Shown here: piece after piece, positions 10,986 through 20,871 of the stretch
Numbering within the stretch: position 1 is the first letter of the stretch
How the letters are laid out: every line of letters starts with the position of its first letter
Origin: Doryteuthis pealeii
Lineage: Eukaryota; Mollusca; Cephalopoda; Myopsida; Loliginidae
Assembly: GCA_023376005.1 (NCBI GenBank)
Contig: CM042138.1
Location: forward strand, 99,386,619 to 99,450,618
DNA: 64,000 bases
Direction: 5' to 3'
Position numbers and translations under genes: made by a program
Notes under the pieces: model-generated
Databases searched by the model: none
Told to the model about the DNA's origin: nothing
What the model saw: the letters and a program-made list of their open reading frames with translations, nothing else

Positions 10986-11264
10986 TTAGCTAAGTCATTA
11001 ACAACTAACAAAAACAGATAATTGATAATCAACAGGCCAAAAGAGATAAGCATGGATGCTAAAAGATGAACGAGATATTCTGAGATTGTTCAAAAATATA
11101 AGATTGAAATAAAATGATCGAATATACCGACCTGATTCACCCAGCCCTCAACTCAAGACCGGCGTGACCCTTTCATCGAATGAGGGCGCCACAAATTCAG
11201 AGCAAACTAAATTCATATTTATATTCAAGACGTCAATTTAATATATTGTCTGACCAATGAGTGG

Positions 11265-11385
11265 TCTCATCAGGCGAAATGTTGAGTATATAACAATACA
11301 GATGAGGACAACACATGAAAATACAAATTATCAAGTCTCATCTCAAAAATTCAAATTCAGACAAATAATATTGAATTACCTTTTT
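11265..11385 (+). repeat. Penelope-like terminal repeat fragment
   Basis: GCGAAATGTTGAGTATATAA, CAATACAGATGAGGACAAC and ATTCAAATTCAGACAAATAA match the family seen at 16760-16935, 19665-19765 and 44045-44160. The GGCCGAAACG-type block suggests Penelope-like element ends; this is inference. Confidence 0.4.
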
Positions 11386-12138
11386 AAAGCTGTCAAAATT
11401 TTAGTAAGGAAAGAATTCACAGAGGTCAACTATTATACATGATTTTTCTCAACAAGAACAAAAAATATGCAGTCATGTGACAAAAATTGGTAAATATTAC
11501 AAGAACAGACCATTTAACGGACACTTGTATGTGCCAAATGCATAAAATTTGAAATACTACGGTTATTCAGCTAAAAATGAGAAAGATTTTGTATCCTTTG
11601 CATTCTCTTGTGTATTGGAGGTTTTTTTATGTATTTCTTGGAGATTACTAAAAATATAATTACACTATCGACTATTTGGAAGGAAGGTGAAACGTGACCC
11701 ATTAAGTTACCCATTCAGCTCTGTGTAGATAACTGAGATTAGTGAAAAGGGAGTTTGCAAAGCAAATAAAATTTAAAAATAAATAAATAAATACGGCCGG
11801 ACGAAACCTTAAAATTATTTTGTTAGCTTTCTAAGAAAGGAAATGTTTGACCTCATTTAAGCTACGGGTTGCTGGTTGTGAAATTTAACACAAAAATACA
11901 TTTCAAATTCTCCCGGCTCTTTCTTTCTCTACTCTTCAGAGAAACTAACATTATATAACGAGGAGACTGTCAAGAGATACATGGGAAGAAAGACAGACAG
12001 AGTAAAGAGATTGGTTGGTTTTTGACTTAATTCAATCCTAAAAGTAAGGAATAATTTAGTATAATTTTCGTGTCATTAGACTTAACAGTAAAAAAGCCTT
12101 TACGAATCAAAAGTTGATTAACTCAGCTTTAGTATATA
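11386..12138. other. Unassigned AT-rich stretch
   Basis: No gene, RNA or recognised repeat. Confidence 0.4.
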
Positions 12139-12256
12139 TATAGTATAGTATAGTAGAAAATTTGAAAAAACACAGGTTTAAATAAAATGAGTGGTAAGTT
12201 TTTTATAAGTTTTTTTTATTTAAACCTGTGTTTTTTCAAATTTCTTACTATACTAC
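12139..12256. repeat. Hairpin-forming inverted repeat
   Basis: The left arm contains AATTTGAAAAAACACAGG then TTTAAATA. The right arm holds the reverse complement TATTTAAACCTGTG then TTTTTTCAAATTT. Arms are about 45 bp with a spacer near 20-25 bp. The arm sequence recurs once at 40470-40492 beside the hammerhead locus, so this is likely two inverted ends of one element. Confidence 0.8.
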
Positions 12257-12283
12257 ATACCGTTGGATGCACTTCCATTTCTT

Positions 12284-12285
12284 TT

Positions 12286-12320
<35 letters not shown>

Positions 12321-12321
12321 T
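12284..12321. repeat. (CA)n(TA)n microsatellite
   Basis: About 10 CA units followed by about 10 TA units. Confidence 0.9.
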
Positions 12322-12824
12322 CTTGATTATTGGAATGAATACCAAGTAAGTCGGCAGCTTAAAAAGAAGAAAAAGAAAGAAGAAACAAAGTACTGTTTGT
12401 AGTACACAGGGAACATAAGTCTTTTAATAATAATATAAACAAAGTTTTCTTTTTATTGCTTGTCTGTTTCTCTCTGATAAACACTTTGGAAAAAAAAGGC
12501 AATTCACTTTGTATAGAGAGAGCAAGGAACAGATTTATTTAGTAATATCGGTTCGTTTAATAGACGGCGATAATGTTGGCATTAGTCGCAAGCAGGGCGT
12601 AGAGGGCACTGAGCCGCGAAAGAGAGATCGATAGTTTATCGATTGAACGAATCATAATACAACAACAAAACAGATAAAAATAAAATCAAAGAGAGGCATT
12701 AACCGCTTGATTTCTTACCTGATTGAATATTGCAAATAACACTTTAATTTTAGATCTACGTTTTTCGCAATTAATTTTCTTCTTTTTTTTTTAAGCTATG
12801 GGTATGTCACTCAAGTTAGATATT

Positions 12825-12963
12825 TACCCAACCCGTTCGCAACGGGAAGGATGTGATACAAGGTCGTAATTATGGGGCATCTAGTGGGGGTCGAACTCGA
12901 TATTCAGTAGTAATGGATTTTCGAGACTAGCTTGCAAACTATTACATCACGATGAGAATGTTA
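12825..12963 (-). mobile_element. SINE-F, near full length
   Basis: Minus strand: GTGATGTAATAGTTTGCAAG, GAGTTCGACCCCCACTAG, TGCCCCATAATTACGACC, TTGTATCACATCCTTCCC and end GGGTTGGGTAAAT. A tRNA-like head with A and B boxes is followed by a short body. Confidence 0.75.
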
Positions 12964-12969
12964 CTCAAG

Positions 12970-13205
12970 CAGTGATGCTGATAGCTTTTCGATTTAGTGC
13001 GTCCTGTGACGCACATATTTGCTTGGAATTAGTCCCCATGGGTCCCAACTAAAGTTTCTTAATAGAGTGTAGGTTTTTCATTTATGATCTTGGGAAACAA
13101 CTAAAGCCGTCTAACTCCTACCTTGTAACCTATCCTGTGTAATTCGTTTCTAAGAAACTACTGAAATGTATTTACAGTTAGCTTGAAATGGTGAGGGAAG
13201 AAAAA
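12970..13205. mobile_element. hAT-G MITE, copy 4
   Basis: It starts CAGTGATGCTGATAG and has AACTAAAGCCGTCTAACTCC, CCTTGTAACC and TTCTAAGAAACTACTG. The right terminal repeat is eroded near 13200. Confidence 0.68.
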
Positions 13206-13394
13206 ATACTAATAATTACGAGATTGCAAGTAATTATTTCAAATTATTGATAGTCATTTGTTTGCACACATATTGTTTCAAGTATTGGTAAACAATTATA
13301 GCTTCAAGTAACTATTCTTAATACAAATAATTTACAATTATATGACATCAATTGAATAGGAATAATTTTTCTAAAGATTTATTTTACGCATAGA

Positions 13395-13700
13395 TGGAAC
13401 CTTAACAGACAGGGCCGGTGATAAGGACTCATGCCCTTCCCAATCTATGATACGGGACTCCCACTCTACTACATATCAATTTAATATTAATAGAAAATAT
13501 ATGAAATATATTCTTCTGCGGCCCCAAGTATACGCGCCAGTTATAGTGGACCTAGGAGTAATGGAAGTTAAGGGGTAGTCCACATTCCCCAGAACTGAAT
13601 CCTCATAATCAGGCGTAATTTAATGTCACAATCAGGACACCCCTTTTGGGAAGAGGTCTTACGCCTGTACAGAAATACAGTCGGCATATTCTAAGCCAAC
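13395..13700 (-). mobile_element. Repeat D, rearranged
   Basis: Blocks from repeat D (CCTAGGAGTAATGG, CACATTCCCCAGAACTG, CACCCCTTTTGGGAAG) are present with insertions and a broken order relative to 9805-9985. Confidence 0.5.
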
Positions 13701-13754
13701 TACAAAACTCCATTTGGATTTAATAGAAAACAAATAAGTATTCAAAAATATTTT

Positions 13755-13978
13755 GTTTAATATCATATCAACCTTTATGGGTTATTCAATGCTAAAGCCA
13801 TCATTGTAGAAGTACAGTAGCGGTATTATTTAACCCATAACTGGGGTAGGAAGGTTCATACCTTTCCCAGAAGTATTAGTCCGAAAGGGAACGTGATAGC
13901 GCGACTGAAGTTTGAACTCTCTTACTAAAATGTTGCAGTCCAGTACGTTGATCACTGTGCCACGGGGACTCAAATGTA
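13755..13978 (-). mobile_element. SINE-C
   Basis: Minus strand head GTGGCACAGTGATCAACG, AGAGTTCAAACTTCAG, body GGACTAATACTTCTGGG and tail AAAGGTTGATATG. Confidence 0.75.
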
Positions 13979-14154
13979 TATACTCGCGTATCATGCGACT
14001 TTCTGAAATCTAAATTTTAGCGGTCCGTACCATACGCGAGTTACAAACTTTGTGTGTGTGCGCGCAAACAGTTGGTCAAGGCTAGATCTACGCCAACTGG
14101 TAAGTCTACAAAAGTTAACAAATAGTCCCGAATAGCATAGGATGATGCTCGAAT

Positions 14155-14282
14155 AATATATATATATATATATATATATAAGTAAGCCTAATGAATTAGA
14201 GAATATGTACCTAGGTTTTTCTTTTCCGTTAGGAGAAACTTAGGTAGATATTCTAACTCATTAGGTTTACTTTATTATGTAT
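14155..14282. repeat. TA tract followed by hairpin
   Basis: After about 12 TA units, AAGCCTAATGAATTAGAG then GTACCTAGGTTTTTC (14181-14225) face the inverted copy GAGAAACTTAGGTAGATATT then CTAACTCATTAGGTTTAC (14233-14275). Arms about 42 bp, near-perfect, loop about 8 bases. Confidence 0.8.
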
Positions 14283-14506
14283 TGGCTCTATTTATTGTAT
14301 TGAGCACTTTAGTATATTTAACTTAGGCAACTCTTATAGTATTTTTTTTCTTTTGTGCATTTTAATTGTATCAACCGAGTATTTTCACGAAGTGTATATG
14401 ATTTGGTCTTTTCTTTTTTTTATGAATTTTTTCCTCCAGGCGAAAATTTGTATTGTGTAATTACAGGGTATAAAGCCAGGATTTTTTTTATATTGTCGGG
14501 GTTTAG

Positions 14507-14507
<1 letters not shown>

Positions 14508-14551
<44 letters not shown>

Positions 14552-14562
14552 ACACACACACC
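14508..14562. repeat. (TA)n(CA)n microsatellite
   Basis: It lies directly at the 3' end of the SINE-E copy on its right. Confidence 0.9.
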
Positions 14563-14892
14563 CCTCCGCACGTGTAGAATGTGACACAAGGTCAATTTCT
14601 TAAGTAGAGTTTAACAGGTTTGAATTCAGAGTCTAGACTGGTTACCTAGCCATGGTTAAAGATCTGTGTGCCTGAATTCAGAGTTTCTTTCTCCTAGACT
14701 TGTTGCCTAACCAAGGTTGAAGAGCTCAGTATGCCCTACTATTTACCCATAACAGGTTAGGAGATTAGATGGATTCATACCTTTCCCAAGGGTATTAGCA
14801 CAATGTGAAATGCAAACAACTTCGTCAGGATTTGAACTTGTCTCGCCATACCCATTTCCAACAACGGTAACTATTACACCACACGTGATATA
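14563..14892 (-). mobile_element. SINE-E with internal duplication
   Basis: Minus strand: head GTGTGGTGTAATAGTTACC, CAAGTTCAAATCCTGACG, GTTTGCATTTCACA, CTTGGGAAAGGTATGAATCC, then CCTTGTGTCACATTCTACAC. The block around CTAGACTGGTTACC plus GGTTAAAGATC is present twice (14628-14670 and 14693-14728). Confidence 0.78.
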
Positions 14893-15239
14893 CGTACCCG
14901 AGTATATACGGTACGTTAGATTTCAGAAACCATGAAAACTAAAGTTACATTTTGTTTGAAATATTATAATTATGCTAAAGGATTTTTTTTAAGTCTGCAA
15001 TGCCAAAAACGTTGCAAACTGATAGATCATTGATAGAAACGAAAGATATTAAGATATATTACTATAAATAGATTTATTCAATAAAAATATATAAAAAAAA
15101 AAATGATTGCATTGTGCTACTTTCAATAACTTTTTCTGGTTTCATTTCGTGAATGTTTATCACATGGCATTTAGTTTAACATAACAATAACATCCCCGAG
15201 TTGAAATAATCATTTTAAAGCTCGTCTATCATTGCGTCC
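14893..15239. other. Unassigned AT-rich stretch
   Basis: No recognised feature. Confidence 0.35.
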
Positions 15240-15247
15240 GTATATAT

Positions 15248-15764
15248 CAGGGGTCACCAAACTACGGCCCGCGAAGGCATTTTATCAGGCCCGCCAACAG
15301 TACTTGAATTTGTTGGTTAAAGCGTAAGGAACGCGAGACGTTCTGATACAATTTAAATATAGATATCATGTTAAGCTTACTACATCTTCATGGACTTTAC
15401 TACAGAATCAACCCATCGAACGAAATTGACTGATAAACATTTGAAGTAATTCTCTTGATTGGATGTAGCAATTCCAAACCAAACATTGACGATATCTTGA
15501 AAGGCAAACTTCAGTTTCACAAATCTCACTAAACCTTTCGGCTAAAGTTGCGTTCTTTGATAATGTTTTGAAAATAAATATGTTGGTTAAATTTGTTTTT
15601 GTGCATCTTACGCCGCTCATCCATCAATATAACATGGAAAGATAAATTTTGTTTTATAACTTTTTCTCAGAGCTTTCGTTCTGGCTAGCAAGTATTGAAC
15701 ATAATAATGTGGTCCGCGCTCGTTACTTTTTCAATTATCCGTGAAAAAAGTTTGGTGATCCCTG
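15248..15764. mobile_element. hAT transposon, non-autonomous (517 bp)
   Basis: Terminal inverted repeats are CAGGGGTCACCAAACT on the left and CAGGGATCACCAAACT inward from the right, 15 of 16 identical. Perfect 8-bp target duplications GTATATAT flank it (15240-15247 and 15765-15772). The subterminal ACGGCCCGCG is typical of a widespread hAT (Charlie/ZBED-like) end. The interior has a 70-codon minus-strand frame at 15408-15620 that I do not recognise and no complete transposase. The perfect duplication suggests a fairly recent insertion. Confidence 0.92.
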
Positions 15765-15774
15765 GTATATATCA

Positions 15775-15965
15775 TCAGGTTGCGCTGACAGCACGGATTT
15801 CCAGGATTTCTCGCCAATCGTTCCTATCGCTCTTGGCAAGTCTTCCGCACGGCATCCAGAATCCGTACAGAGCTGATTGATGTAGGGTTTTGCTGGTCGG
15901 CCTACACTGGTGTGTTCACGGCAGAATGTCGCGTATGAGTTTGCCTTTGCTTTTCATTGGTATCA
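15775..15965 (-). pseudogene. LINE ORF2 C-terminal fragment
   Basis: On the minus strand, with small indels, it reads HTSVGRPAKTY-like residues, then INQLCTDSGCRAEDLPRAI, followed by a stretch ending near the stop. This is the extreme C-terminus of a LINE ORF2 seen in many invertebrates. Homologous, more decayed pieces are at 37905-38045 and 44812-44965. The sequence begins only a few bases from the hAT right flank. Confidence 0.7.
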
Positions 15966-16194
15966 GATTCCAACATTTTTCAAGATAGGATGAAGCATCC
16001 TTGTTTATGTTTAATTTTCATCTAGTTTTTTCTCTAAGATAACCTAGTAATAGCTTTAAAAACTGTTTTTATGTGACTTTGTCGAGTCTTTTTTCTGGAT
16101 ATCTAAACATTCAAACTGGTTTGCTGTCTTGGAAATGTGATTGAAAAAAGAATTCAAGACTTGTAAAACTTTTCCTTTTCATTTTTAACTCAAT
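15966..16194. other. Unassigned
   Basis: No recognised feature. Confidence 0.3.
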
Positions 16195-16322
16195 ACAACT
16201 ACAGGTATATTTTCCTGGCCCCCAGCCATGACGGATTAACACAGGGTCTTTTTTACGCACAAACCAAAGCTCATACGATGGCCAGTGCAAAAAAAAAGCG
16301 TGGTCCGTCGGCATTCCCATTT
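16195..16322 (+). repeat. Repeat K copy
   Basis: GACGGATTAACACAGGG, ACGCACAAACCAAAGCTC, GCCAGTGCAAAAAAAAAGCG and GTCGGCATTCCC match 9180-9300. Confidence 0.5.
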
Positions 16323-16690
16323 TTCTGTAGGGAGAATAGTTGGATTCATACATTTCCCAAGGGTATTAGCGCTGTGATATATATATATATGTGTGTGTGT
16401 GTGTTTACCAACCGCTCCGCACAAACAGAATATGATACAAGATCAATTTCTTAAGCGCAGTTTAACAGGTTTGAATTCAGAGTTTTCTTTCTCCTAGAGC
16501 GGTTGCCTAACCAAGGCTAAAGAGCCTAGTTCGCTCTATTTTTTTTACCATAGCTGGAGAGAGAATAGTTGGATTCATTCTTTTCCCAATGGTATTAACA
16601 CTATGTGAAATGTAAACAGCCTCGTCCAGGATTTGAATTCACGTCGACGAGTCCATTTCCTACGATTCTTACCATTACAACACGCGCTTC
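16323..16690 (-). mobile_element. SINE-E, one partial and one full unit
   Basis: A body fragment (16323-16375, TTGGATTCATACATTTCCC) and an (AT)n(GT)n tract precede a full minus-strand unit (16406-16690): GTGTTGTAATGGTAAG head, AATTCAAATCCTGGACGAGG, CCATTGGGAAAAG, and the 3' end TATCATATTCTGTTTGTG with CGGAGCGG. Confidence 0.75.
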
Positions 16691-16762
16691 CAAATAAATC
16701 CTATAGATATTTAATTCAACATCCAGAAGTTATCTGGGGGGGGGGGTACTAAACATTTACAT

Positions 16763-16940
16763 TATTACATTTTTCGGGCTGTTGTTCTTATTTTTATTGT
16801 TAATATTCACAACGTTTCGGCCGATGATGTGCCTTCCGGCCTTAAAGTGTTTCCTTTTGAACATTGACAAATCGGTCAAAACGCTGTGTCTATAACAATA
16901 AAAATGAGGACAACAATCCGAAAAATCTAAATAATACAAA
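16763..16940 (+). repeat. Penelope-like terminal repeat with inverted arms
   Basis: Left arm GGGCTGTTGTTCTTATTTTT then ATTGTTAATA and right arm ATAACAATAAAAATGAGGAC then AACAATCCG are inverted copies. CAACGTTTCGGCCGATGATG lies between them. The CGTTTCGGCCGATG core also forms the heart of the 48-bp array at 50383-51018. Confidence 0.6.
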
Positions 16941-17398
16941 TTTTCAAGCCTCATCTAAAAAAAAATTCAGACAAATAAAAATTTACATTGAAAAACCAAG
17001 TTTCATCTCGCAACAATTGACCCTCTCGTTATGTTTCTTTCGTGTTTTGTCTTTTTCCCCCCTCTTCCAATCACTAAGATGGGGACTTACACCCGATTAC
17101 CGATATATAACTTTTTGGGTTTAAATGTAACCGTTGGTAAAGACAAAAAATGAAGCAAATGACTAAAACATAGTCGATTCTGGATGGTGAATATGAATAT
17201 TGTATTTTGCCGGTATATTCTGGACAAATACCCAAGTTTTATATTTAAATACAATACAAATACCATTTTTTAAAATTCGGTTAAATCTTTGCAACGATAA
17301 CGACAATTAAATGTGATATTTAATAATCATTTTTTTAAGAAGCAAACATGGACTGTCAAGTACCCAGGGTATGAAGCACCCAGAAAATTTGTCACAGC
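16941..17398. other. Unassigned AT-rich stretch
   Basis: No recognised feature. Confidence 0.35.
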
Positions 17399-17655
17399 AA
17401 TGTAGCTCTTGACGTTAATAAAAATCTACCGACTGTCAGCAACATGTTAGATATAACGTCTTCCGTTTAGGAAACTTGAAGTGCAAGCTAGATTAGCAGA
17501 CTATTGTTACTGAGTTCAATTCTCAATGGTTGCCCCATACTACTGGCTTTGTGCCACAGCTAAGCTTAGTAAATAACTATAACGTCTACTGTTTTGGGCA
17601 CCTCACGTGGTTGTAATGGTTGGCAAGCTAGATTATCAATGCCCCATACTTCTGG
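17399..17655 (+). mobile_element. Two SINE-B units
   Basis: Unit 1 has GCAAGCTAGATTAGCAG, GAGTTCAATTCTCAATGG, TGCCCCATACTACTGGC and CTTTGTGCCACAGC with TAAGCTTAGTAAATAAC. Unit 2 starts CACCTCACGTGGTTGTAATG and is interrupted by SINE-C after TGCCCCATACTTCTGG. Confidence 0.75.
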
Positions 17656-17873
17656 TTTGGTTCCCCTTATTTTTTTTCAAGGCACATCAACTTTCATGGG
17701 CTATTTAATGCAAAAACTATCCTCGTAGAAGAACAGTGGTGGTACTATTTAACCCATAAATGAGGGAAAGGGGTTTCATACCTGTCCCAATGGTATTAGT
17801 CCGAAAGTAAACGTAATAGTAAGATTGGGGTTCGAACTACAGTGTCGCAGTCTAGTACGTTCACCACTACGCC
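17656..17873 (-). mobile_element. SINE-C inserted inside SINE-B
   Basis: Both flanks carry ACTTCTGG (17648-17655 and 17874-17881), consistent with a target-site duplication. On the minus strand it starts with GTGGCGTAGTGGTGAACG and ends with TTGATGTGCC. The host SINE-B resumes with TCTAGTGCCACAATTAAAC. Confidence 0.78.
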
Positions 17874-17881
17874 ACTTCTGG

Positions 17882-18022
17882 TCTAGTGCCACAATTAAAC
17901 TAAGCTTAGTAAATGACTTACGCCCACGTGGTGTAATGTTTAGCAAGGTACGTAAACATACAATCGTTAGTGAGTTCGATTCTCACTGGGTGCCCCATGA
18001 CTAGGTAAATAACTAACGTCTA
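17882..18022 (+). mobile_element. SINE-B, remainder plus a further unit
   Basis: CCCACGTGGTGTAATGTTTA, GTGAGTTCGATTCTCACTGG, then GTGCCCCATGACTAGG. A clear A/B box pair; acceptor-stem pairing is not kept, so it is not a tRNA gene. Confidence 0.72.
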
Positions 18023-18027
18023 CAGTT

Positions 18028-18246
18028 TTATAGGAAATAATCATGATTCTTGTGACGTATTTGCCGGTGTAGCTGTAGGACAGACACCAATATGCGTTCT
18101 TTTATGGATTTTAAAAAGTCAGTATTGCTTGTTTTACGCATTCCGGAACAAAGCTCTTCAACAATAACAACAAAAATCTTCAAAGAGTGAAGGGTTTTGT
18201 CAACCTTAAATAAGCAATAAACGAAATTATACAGCCGTGCTCCCAT
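18028..18246 (-). other. Unrecognised short open frame
   Basis: A 72-codon minus-strand frame with mixed, non-repetitive composition (EELCSGMRKTSNTDFLKSI then KERILVSVLQLHRQIR). It looks more protein-like than its neighbours and could be an exon or a transposon scrap. No splice pattern or family recognised. Confidence 0.2.
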
Positions 18247-18934
18247 AGTAGTACTATAACGGCTGAATTCAATGTGCGAGTGAGTCAGAGAGAAAATAAA
18301 AATGTTTGGATTTGTTGATAGAAAATTGAGTTTTTACTTTTAATTCTTTAATAGAGTTACCTTTGACAGAAAAACAAAAGAACCGGAGATTTTTCAAGTT
18401 ACCCCACGCCTACAAAAAATACCTTATTTTTTTCAGAGCCTAACACTATTTACGTAATAAGGTTCATTTTATTGTTTCTTTAAATACTTGAGAAATAATT
18501 TCTTTGCAAAGGAAAATGTTGAAGTTGTAACTATTTCTTTTAAAAAAAAAGGGGGGGTAAACACTTTTTTAATTGTTTACTAATCAGTTGCATAATATTC
18601 ACATAAGGTCAGGGTTTTTTTTAAATACTTTGTCCATCCCAATCCCTAGACATGCAAGTCTAGTTCAAGCATCAGTGCTGCTGGGAGAGAAAAAAATCGA
18701 ATTTCCGAGTAATTTTCACAAATTTAGTAAGAAATAAAATAACAATGTGAACTGCAAGCCAAAACTAAAGCGTGCGTACACTTACTACTCAATATAATCA
18801 GAGAACCAATCTCTATTTAAAATCTGCGATACCCATGAAACTGATAAACTTTTACTTGTAACATTACATAATTAAAAGAACGAAGGGCAGAAGAATTTAG
18901 TTCAATTATATTTTGTTTCTTTTACCGTAGTTAA
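18247..18934. other. Unassigned
   Basis: AT-rich, with nothing recognised. Confidence 0.35.
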
Positions 18935-19045
18935 GCGTGGTTTAATTTAGCACGAGGTCAGAATTAAGAGAAACATAGCGAGGATCGAACTCACTCAGCC
19001 TAGCTTGCTAACTAAAACCATTATTACATCACACGAGGTGCCCAT
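18935..19045 (-). mobile_element. SINE-B fragment
   Basis: Minus strand CACCTCGTGTGATGTAATAA, TTAGCAAGCTAGGC, GAGTTCGATCCTCGC. Confidence 0.65.
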
Positions 19046-19660
19046 TTCTTTTAAATTGTTTGTTTATTTGGGCTGCGGTTTTATCAACAACTACTCCATC
19101 TCTCCCCACCCTCTTCCAGGACAAAAAAGGGTTGTTTAATGTGGGGAGGGGGTCACGCGTCAGTGTACATGAAGAGACAAAAATTATCTATTTTCTTCAG
19201 CATTAGTCTTTTGGCACGCCTTAGGAACTGACTCCTGACCCTTTAAGACTTAAAGTGCATTGAGGAGGTGCTGTCTGATGGGGGACAGTCCCCCTGGAAC
19301 AAGACATTCAAGTTTCTGGATCTTTGCTTCCGGAAGATTAAGAGCAGCAGTCAGGGGAACACAAATATGAAATTCAGTAAACAGACATACCCGAGAGAAT
19401 ACGACAAATTTAAATTTACCAGAAACGCAGGAACCAAATTAAATCAAAACATGTCCCTCCTCATCAATTATCACACTTTGTAAAAATTTAAATCAATACC
19501 AGCAAATAGATTTTTTTTATTGGAAAGAAAAACACTTTTGAGATTTTCTTTATTGAAGAGTGAACTGGGGCGAAGAAAAGATGACCGAAATTTGGGGGAG
19601 GGTGGTTGGATTAAAAAGATTTTGACGACAAGTAAAGTTAATATTTCTCTGAATTTTTTA
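19046..19660. other. Unassigned
   Basis: No recognised feature. Confidence 0.35.
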
Positions 19661-19664
19661 GATG

Positions 19665-19765
19665 CGGTTTGATAATTAGTATTATTCGGACTATTGTCCT
19701 CATCTTTATTGTTATCTGTACTGTACAGATAACAATAATATTGAGGACAATAGTCAGAATAATCC
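19665..19765. repeat. Near-perfect palindrome
   Basis: AGTATTATTCGGACTATTG and TCCTCATCTTTATTGTTATC then TGTAC are followed at once by the inverted copy GTACAGATAACAATAAT then ATTGAGGACAATAGTC. Arms about 45 bp, essentially no loop. Related to the Penelope-like pieces at 16763 and 50355. Confidence 0.85.
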
Positions 19766-20519
19766 AAATACTAGTGTAAAGAAATAATTTCCATATTTAT
19801 TGAAGAACTGGATAAATAAATAAAAAGATTAGACGTACAACAGTAAAATCAATCGAAATTTTATGCACATAACTTCAAAAGAAAAGAAACGAAAAAGAGC
19901 CCTTCCATCAACAACAAATGAATACTTCATTTAAACTAAACGGGGATTTTTTTTTAAATTTGTTTACAGTGTCAGGATTCATATTTGTTTTGTTTTGTAA
20001 GTAAATTAAAACTTGTAAATAAAAACTTCATTCTATTTGTTCACATGACACTGACTAATTTAAAATGGGTCAATTTGTTGTTTACTTTTAAATACTTATT
20101 TCTATTACTGTTAGAGTTTGCAGTGTGATTTCCAAAAATAAATACTACAAAAATTTTCGGGGCTTCACGATTCCTACTCTTCTAACGAATATTGAAGAAA
20201 AATAAATTTAATTTCAAAATTGTTGGTCCAAAAATAAAAACCCAGTTTGAAAAGAAAAATTATAAGAAAAGAAAATTATTATTTTAAAAGTGAAATAAAA
20301 CAGACTTATTTATAAAAACTAACCAACGAACGAAATGTTTTTCCTGTTTAGTTCGTTTTACGATAAATGTTTATTGTACTTCTTCCCATTAAATGTTGGC
20401 AAATGGATGTTGTTAAATATTGGAACACCGGATGAGAGCCAAAAAAGTCTTGAGGTCATTTCCACAACCTAATCGATGAGGATATTCATCAACAAAAGTC
20501 ATTTTCATGTTATGAACGT
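19766..20519. other. Unassigned AT-rich stretch
   Basis: No recognised feature. Confidence 0.35.
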
Positions 20520-20527
20520 TCAAATAT

Positions 20528-20640
20528 CGTAGCGTGGGGAGTAACAAGATAGTCTTGTGAGTTCAATCCTCAATGAGCGCCCTACAATTTACGGCCCTTC
20601 TGGCATTAATAAATAAATAATTATTATTATTATTATCATC
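20528..20640 (+). mobile_element. SINE-B remnant plus (ATT)n
   Basis: GTGAGTTCAATCCTCAATGA and GCGCCCTACAATTTACGG keep the B-box part; the head is degenerate. It ends in an ATT tract. Confidence 0.5.
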
Positions 20641-20780
20641 ATCCAAAGACTACTCTAATTCAGTGCACATTAAACAGTCGTAAAAAACTAGTTTTCTGTA
20701 TTTACTCAGCAAAGTATCTTTTGCTTTTCTATTTAGTAAATAGTAAAATAATAATAGTAAATAGTATAAAGAAAGAAATA

Positions 20781-20871
20781 TTTTTCTTAACACTTTTAAA
20801 TTAATATTTTTTTTAAGTAAATAGTATTTACTTCAAAAAATATTAATTTAAAAAAAGTGTTAAGAAAAAGA
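20781..20871. repeat. Hairpin-forming inverted repeat
   Basis: TTTTTCTTAACACTTTTAAA and TTAATATT face the inverted AATATTAATTTAAAAAAAGT and GTTAAGAAAAA. Arms about 43 bp, loop of a few bases. Confidence 0.8.
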
